Assembly: GCF_902167145.1 (NCBI RefSeq)
Contig: NC_050104.1
Location: 9,508,001-9,572,000, forward strand
Direction of reading: 5' to 3'
From: Zea mays
Lineage: Eukaryota > Streptophyta > Magnoliopsida > Poales > Poaceae
Length of the DNA stretch: 64,000 bases
Shown here: in pieces, positions 59,712-64,000 of the stretch
How the letters are laid out: every line of letters begins with the position of its first letter
Position numbering within the stretch: the stretch's first letter is position 1
Notes under the pieces: generated by a model
Told to the model about the DNA's origin: nothing
Databases searched by the model: none
Seen by the model: the letters and a program-made list of their open reading frames with translations, nothing else
Position numbers and translations under genes: made by a program

Positions 59712-62058
59712 CGGGTCCGACTTCTGTTGGGATTTCTCCGGACTTGGTAACCCCAGTGTCATGCAGGACTTCATGACCGCGTGCGACTACTGCCTTTCCG
59801 ATTGTTCCGACGGTAGCCGCAGCCTCGGCAACGAGGACTGCGGCCCAAGTCGTGAATGTTTCCACGTCGATCTAGGGGGTCCCAACGAAGGCAACCATCT
59901 TGGCATGCCGGAGAATGGAGATCTCCCTAGGCCTGTGCCTCGCGTTGACATCCTTCGGGAGCTAGCTGTGGTCCCCGTCCCGACGGGGGGTCATGACCCA
60001 CAGCTCGAGCAAATCCGCGAGATGCAGGCCAGGCTCGACGAGGGGGCAGGAACACTTGAGCCGATCCGCCGGGACATCGGGCAAGAATGGGCGGGCCAAC
60101 CTCTGGCCGGAGGAGTGCGTCATCTACCCTAGGGTATCCAGCACTACATCGCCGACGATGTTAGGGTAAGGCCGCCACCGACTTCCAGTGGAGTCGGCCA
60201 GAACCTGGCTGCAGCGGCAATGCTTCTCCGCGCGATGCCGGAGCCATCAACCACCGAGGGGCGGCGTATCCAGGGGGAGCTCAAGAATCTCCTGGAGGAC
60301 GCCGCGGTCCGACGGGCCGAAAGCTCCGCCTACCGAAGGCAGGGGCAACCCTCGGAACATCGCGCCGCGACTTCCCGATTCATGCGGGAAGCCTCGGTCC
60401 ACACTGGGCGCACGCGCAACACAGCGCCTGCGGCCCCGGGTCGCCTCGCCAACGAGCACCATCACCGCAACCGTCGGGCCCACCTCGACGAGAGGGTGCG
60501 CCGAGGCTACCACCCTAGGCGTGGGGGACGCTACAACAGCGAGGAGGATCGGAGTCCCTCGCCCGAACCACCCGGTCCGCAGGCTTTCAGCCGCGCCATA
60601 CGACGGGCGCCGTTCCCGACGCAGTTCCGAACCCCGACTACTATCACAAAGTACCCGGGGGAGACGAGACCGGAACTGTGGCTCGCGGACTATCGGCTGG
60701 CCTGCCAACTGGGTCGAACGGACGATGACAACCTCATCATCCGCAACCTCCCCCTGTTCCTTTCCGACACCGCTCGCGCCTGGCTGGAACACCTGCCTCC
60801 AGGGCAGATCAACAGGGACGACCTGTTCCAAGCCTTCGCAGGCAATTTCCAGGGCACGTACGTGCGCCCTGGAAACTCCTGGGATCTCCGAAGCTGCCGA
60901 CAGCAGCCGGGAGAGTCTCTCCGGGACTACATCCGACGATTCTCGAAGCAGCGCACCGAGCTGCCCAACATCACCGATTCAGATGTCATCGGCGCGTTCC
61001 TCGCCGGCACCACCTGCCGCGACCTGGTGAGCAAGCTGGGTCGCAAGACCCCCACCAGGGCGAGCGAGCTGATGGACATCGCCACCAAGTTCGCCTCTGG
61101 CCAAGAGGCGGTTGAGGCCATCTTCCGGAAGGACAAGCAGCCCCAGAGCCGCCCACCAGAAGATTTCCTCGAGGCGTCAACTCAGCGCGGCGCCAAGAAG
61201 AAAGGCAAGAAGAAGTCGCAAGCGAAACACGACGCCACCGACACGGACCTTGTCGCCGCCGCCGAGTACAAGAACCCTCGGAAACCTCCCGGAGGTGCCA
61301 ACCTCTTCGACAAGATGCTCAAGGAGCCATGCCCCTATCATCAGGGGCCCGTCAAGCACACCCTTGAGGAGTGCGCCATGCTTCGGCGCCACTTTCACAA
61401 GGCCGGGCCACCCGTGGAGGGTGGCAGGGCTCGCGACGATGATAAGAAGGAAGATCACCAGGCAGGAGAGTTCCCCGAGGTCCGCGACTGCTTCATGATC
61501 TACGGTGGGCAAGTGGCGAACACCTCGGCTCGACACCGCAAGCAAGAGCGTCGGGAGGTCTGTTCGGTAAAGGTGGCGGCGCCAGTCTACCTAGACTGGT
61601 CCGACAAGCCCATCACCTTCGACCAAGACAACCACCCCGACCGCGTGCCGAGCCCGGGGAAATACCCGCTCGTTGTCGATCCCGTCATCGGCGACATCAG
61701 GCTCACCAAGGTCCTCATGGACGGAGGCAGCAGCCTCAACATCATCTACGCCGAGACCCTCGGGCTCCTGCGGGTCGATCTGTCCTCCGTCCGGGCAGGC
61801 GCTGCGCCTTTCCACGGGATCATCCCTGGGAAACGCATCCAGCCCCTCGGACAACTCGATCTACCCGTCTGCTTTGGGACGCCCTCCAACTTCCGAAGGG
61901 AGACCCTCACGTTCGAGGTGGTCGGGTTCCGAGGAACCTACCACGCAGTACTGGGGAGGTCGTGCTACGCTAAGTTCATGGCCGTCCCCAACTACACCTA
62001 CCTCAAGCTCAAGATGCCGGGCCCCAACGGGGTCATCACCATTGGCCCCACGTACTAA
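59596..62058 (+). pseudogene. Gag and aspartic protease of element E
   Basis: One frame from 59596 with a single TAG (60130-60132) and TAA at 62056-62058. The N-terminal part is acidic/Gly-rich. The retrotransposon gag core runs about 60640-61130: E-L-W-L-A-D-Y-R-L-A-C, A-R-A-W-L-E-H-L-P, F-A-G-N-F-Q-G-T-Y and G-E-S-L-R-D-Y-I-R-R-F. A Lys-rich stretch and C-P-Y-H-x8-L-E-E-C (about 61330-61373) follow. The protease has V-L-M-D-G-G-S-S-L-N-I-I near 61711-61746, D-G-G as in elements D and 13730-22996, then V-L-G-R-S-C-Y-A-K-F. The frame continues past the TAA into RT, so gag-pro-pol was one ORF. Confidence 0.85.
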
Positions 62059-64000
62059 CACGCGTACGAATGCGACGTGGGGTGTGTGGAGTACGCCGAG
62101 GCCCTCGCCGAATCCGAGGCCCTCATCGCCGACCTGGAGAGCCTCTCTAAGGAGGTGCCAGACGTGAAGCGCCACACCGGCAACTTCGAGCCGGCGGAGA
62201 CGGTTAAATCCGTCCCTCTCAACCCCAGCAGCAACGCCTCCAAGCAGATCCGGATCGGCTCCGAGCTCGATCCCAAATAGGAAGCAGTGCTCGTCGACTT
62301 TCTCCGCGCAAACCCCGACGTTTTCGCGTGGAGTCCCTCGGACATGCCCGGCATACTGAGGGATGTCGCCGAGCACTCGCTGGATATCCGAGCTGGAGCC
62401 CGACCCGTGAAGCAGCCTCTGCGCCAATTCGACGAAGAAAAGCGCAGAGCCATAGGCGAGGAGATCCACAAGCTAATGGCGGCAGGGTTCATCAAAGAGG
62501 TTATTCCATCCCGAATGGCTTGCCAACCCTGTGCTTGTGAGAAAGAAAGGAGGGAAATGGCGGATGTGTGTAGACTACACCGGTCTAAACAAAGCATGTC
62601 CGAAAGTTCCCTACCCTCTGCCTCGCATCGATCAAATCGTGGATTCCACTGCGGGGTGCGAAACCCTGTCTTTCCTCGATGCCTACTCGGGGTATCACCA
62701 GATTAGGATGAAAGAGTCCGACCACCTCGCGACTTCTTTCATCACACCCTTCGGCATGTACTGCTATGTTACCATGCCGTTTGGTTTGAGGAATGCGGGT
62801 GCAACATACCAACGGTGCATGAACCATGTGTTCGGCGAACACATTGGCTGAACGGTCGAGGCCTACGTCGATGACATCGTAGTCAAGACGAGGAAAGCCT
62901 CCGACCTCCTGTCCGACCTTGAAGTGACATTCCGATGTCTCAAGGCGAAAGGCGTGAAGCTCAATCCCGAAAAGTGTGTCTTTGGGGTTCCCCGAGGCAT
63001 GCTCTTGGGGTTCATCGTCTCCGAGCGGGGCATCGAGGCCAACCCGGAGAAGATCGCGGCCATCACCAGCATGGGGCCCATCAAGGACTTGAAAGGCGTA
63101 TAGAGAGTCACGAGATGTCTTGCGGCCCTGAGCTGTTTCATCTCGCGCCTCGGCGAAAGAGGCCTGCCTCTGTACCGCCTCTTAAGGAAGGCCGAATGCT
63201 TCACTTGGACCCCTGAGGCCGAGGAAGCCCTCGGGAACCTGAAGGCGCTCCTCACGAACGCGCCCATCTTAGTGCCCCCCGCTGCCGGAGAAGCCCTCTT
63301 GATCTACGTCGCCGCGACCACTCAGGTGGTTAGCGCCGCGATTGTGGTTGAGAGACGAGAAGAGGGGCATGCATTGCCCGTCTAGAGGCCAGTCTACTTC
63401 ATCAGTGAGGTACTGTCCGAGACCAAGATCCTCTACCCACAAATTCAGAAGTTGTTGTACGCGGTGAACCTAACGCGGCGGAAATCATGGGCGATCATCC
63501 AGTGCCAAGAGGCCTCGGGTAGAATTGCAAAGTGGGCGGTGGAAATCATGGGCGAGACGATCTCATTCGCCCCTCGGAAGGCCATCAAGTCCCAGGTCTT
63601 GGCAAACTTTGTGGCTGAATGGGTCGACACCCAGCTCCCAACAGCTTCGATCCAACCGGAACTTTGGACCATGTTCTTCGACAGGTCGCTAATGAAGACA
63701 GGAGCAGGCGCAGGCCTGCTCTTCATCTCGCCCCCTCAGGAAGCACCTACGCTACGTGCTACGCCTCCACTTCCCGGCGTCCAACAATGTGGCTGAGTAC
63801 GAGGCTCTGGTCAACGGGTTGCGCATCGCCATCGAGCTGGGGGTCCGACGCCTCGACGCTCGCGGTGACTCGCAGCTCGTCATCGACCAAGTCATGAAGA
63901 ACTCCCACTGCCGCGAGCAGAAGATGGAAGCATACTACGATGAGGTTCGGCGCCTAGAAGGCAAGTTCTACGGGCTCAAGCTCAACCACATCGCCCGACG
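62059..64000 (+). pseudogene. RT and RNase H of element E, partial
   Basis: The frame continues from protease through a linker, TAG (62278-62280), then L-R-A-N-P-D-V-F-A-W and the RT start. A one-base shift near 62507 moves the frame: W-R-M-C-V-D-Y-T-G-L-N-K-A-C-P-K, F-L-D-A-Y-S-G-Y-H-Q, M-P-F-G-L-R-N-A-G-A-T-Y-Q-R. TGA at 62849-62851 stands just before A-Y-V-D-D-I-V (62861-62881), whose catalytic Asp pair is intact. TAG at 63101-63103 and 63383-63385 interrupt thumb and connection. A second RNase H-like region follows near 63660 on, with frameshift, N-N-V-A-E-Y-E-A-L (about 63785) and G-D-S-Q-L-V (about 63865). Integrase would lie beyond the window. Confidence 0.85.

Larger units (their letters stand above)
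57001..64000 (+). mobile_element. Tat-type Ty3/gypsy element E, 5' part, runs off the right edge
   Basis: LTR (57001-58973), PBS (58976-58993), gag, protease, RT, RNase H to the window end. It shares the PBS with element D, and a D-G-G protease. Bases 56996-57000 (GTACT) would be one target duplication. Six in-frame stops and at least one frameshift make it defective. Confidence 0.9.

Overview
The window is plant nuclear DNA, almost certainly maize (Zea mays) or a close relative. It is packed with nested LTR retrotransposons whose LTRs, gag proteins and palindromic LTR motifs match the maize Opie/Ji Sirevirus and Tat-type gypsy families. I see no intact cellular protein-coding gene, no rRNA or ordinary tRNA gene, and no prokaryotic feature. 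Family names come from memory of maize elements; structural calls (TSDs, LTR ends, PBS, PPT, stops, splice sites) are read from the sequence.

Layout. (1) 1-5281: two minus-strand Sirevirus copia elements, an Opie-like LTR (324-1651) inserted between gag and pol of a Ji-like element (gag 1649-4003, LTR 4054-5281). (2) 5282-13724: a CACTA-element end split by a solo Ji-like LTR (5995-7322), then the least repetitive part of the window, with small MITEs, a foldback hairpin (10642-10778), a probable solo LTR (10862-12498) and a GC-rich unexplained block (8280-8990). (3) 13725-23001: a complete minus-strand gypsy element (13730-22996) with perfect CCACG target duplications and LTRs differing at about 3.4% of sites. 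(4) 23002-26351: accessory DNA with a captured protein phosphatase 2C fragment, a tRNA-derived SINE-like unit, nested Tourist-like MITEs and a Stowaway-like MITE. (5) 26352-43955: a decayed plus-strand chromovirus-like gypsy element split by a 14.5-kb minus-strand gypsy element (27933-42464, TSD GGGAC). That element carries an antisense accessory gene and is itself interrupted in its RT by a tandem array of Cassandra-type TRIMs (four LTRs, each with a 5S rRNA-like segment). (6) 43956-48414: a CACTA-like fragment, a decayed copia element and a GC-rich unknown ORF. (7) 48415-56448: an Opie-like element cut in its pol by a CACTA element that retains six exons, with matching splice sites, of a transposase-related gene. 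(8) 56449-64000: a possible hAT end, then the 5' part of a gypsy element with a 57-bp minisatellite in its LTR.

Reading the insertions as layers, the chromovirus-like host is older than the 14.5-kb gypsy element, which is older than the Cassandra array; the Opie-like element at 48415 is older than the CACTA element in its pol. Most broken reading frames carry TAG, TAA or TGA stops that one C-to-T change could produce, as expected if methylated cytosines decay in silenced elements. The items most worth a second look are the Cassandra array and its alternating order, the CACTA exon set, the PP2C capture, the hairpin at 10.7 kb and the shared GGAC-GTCC palindromes.
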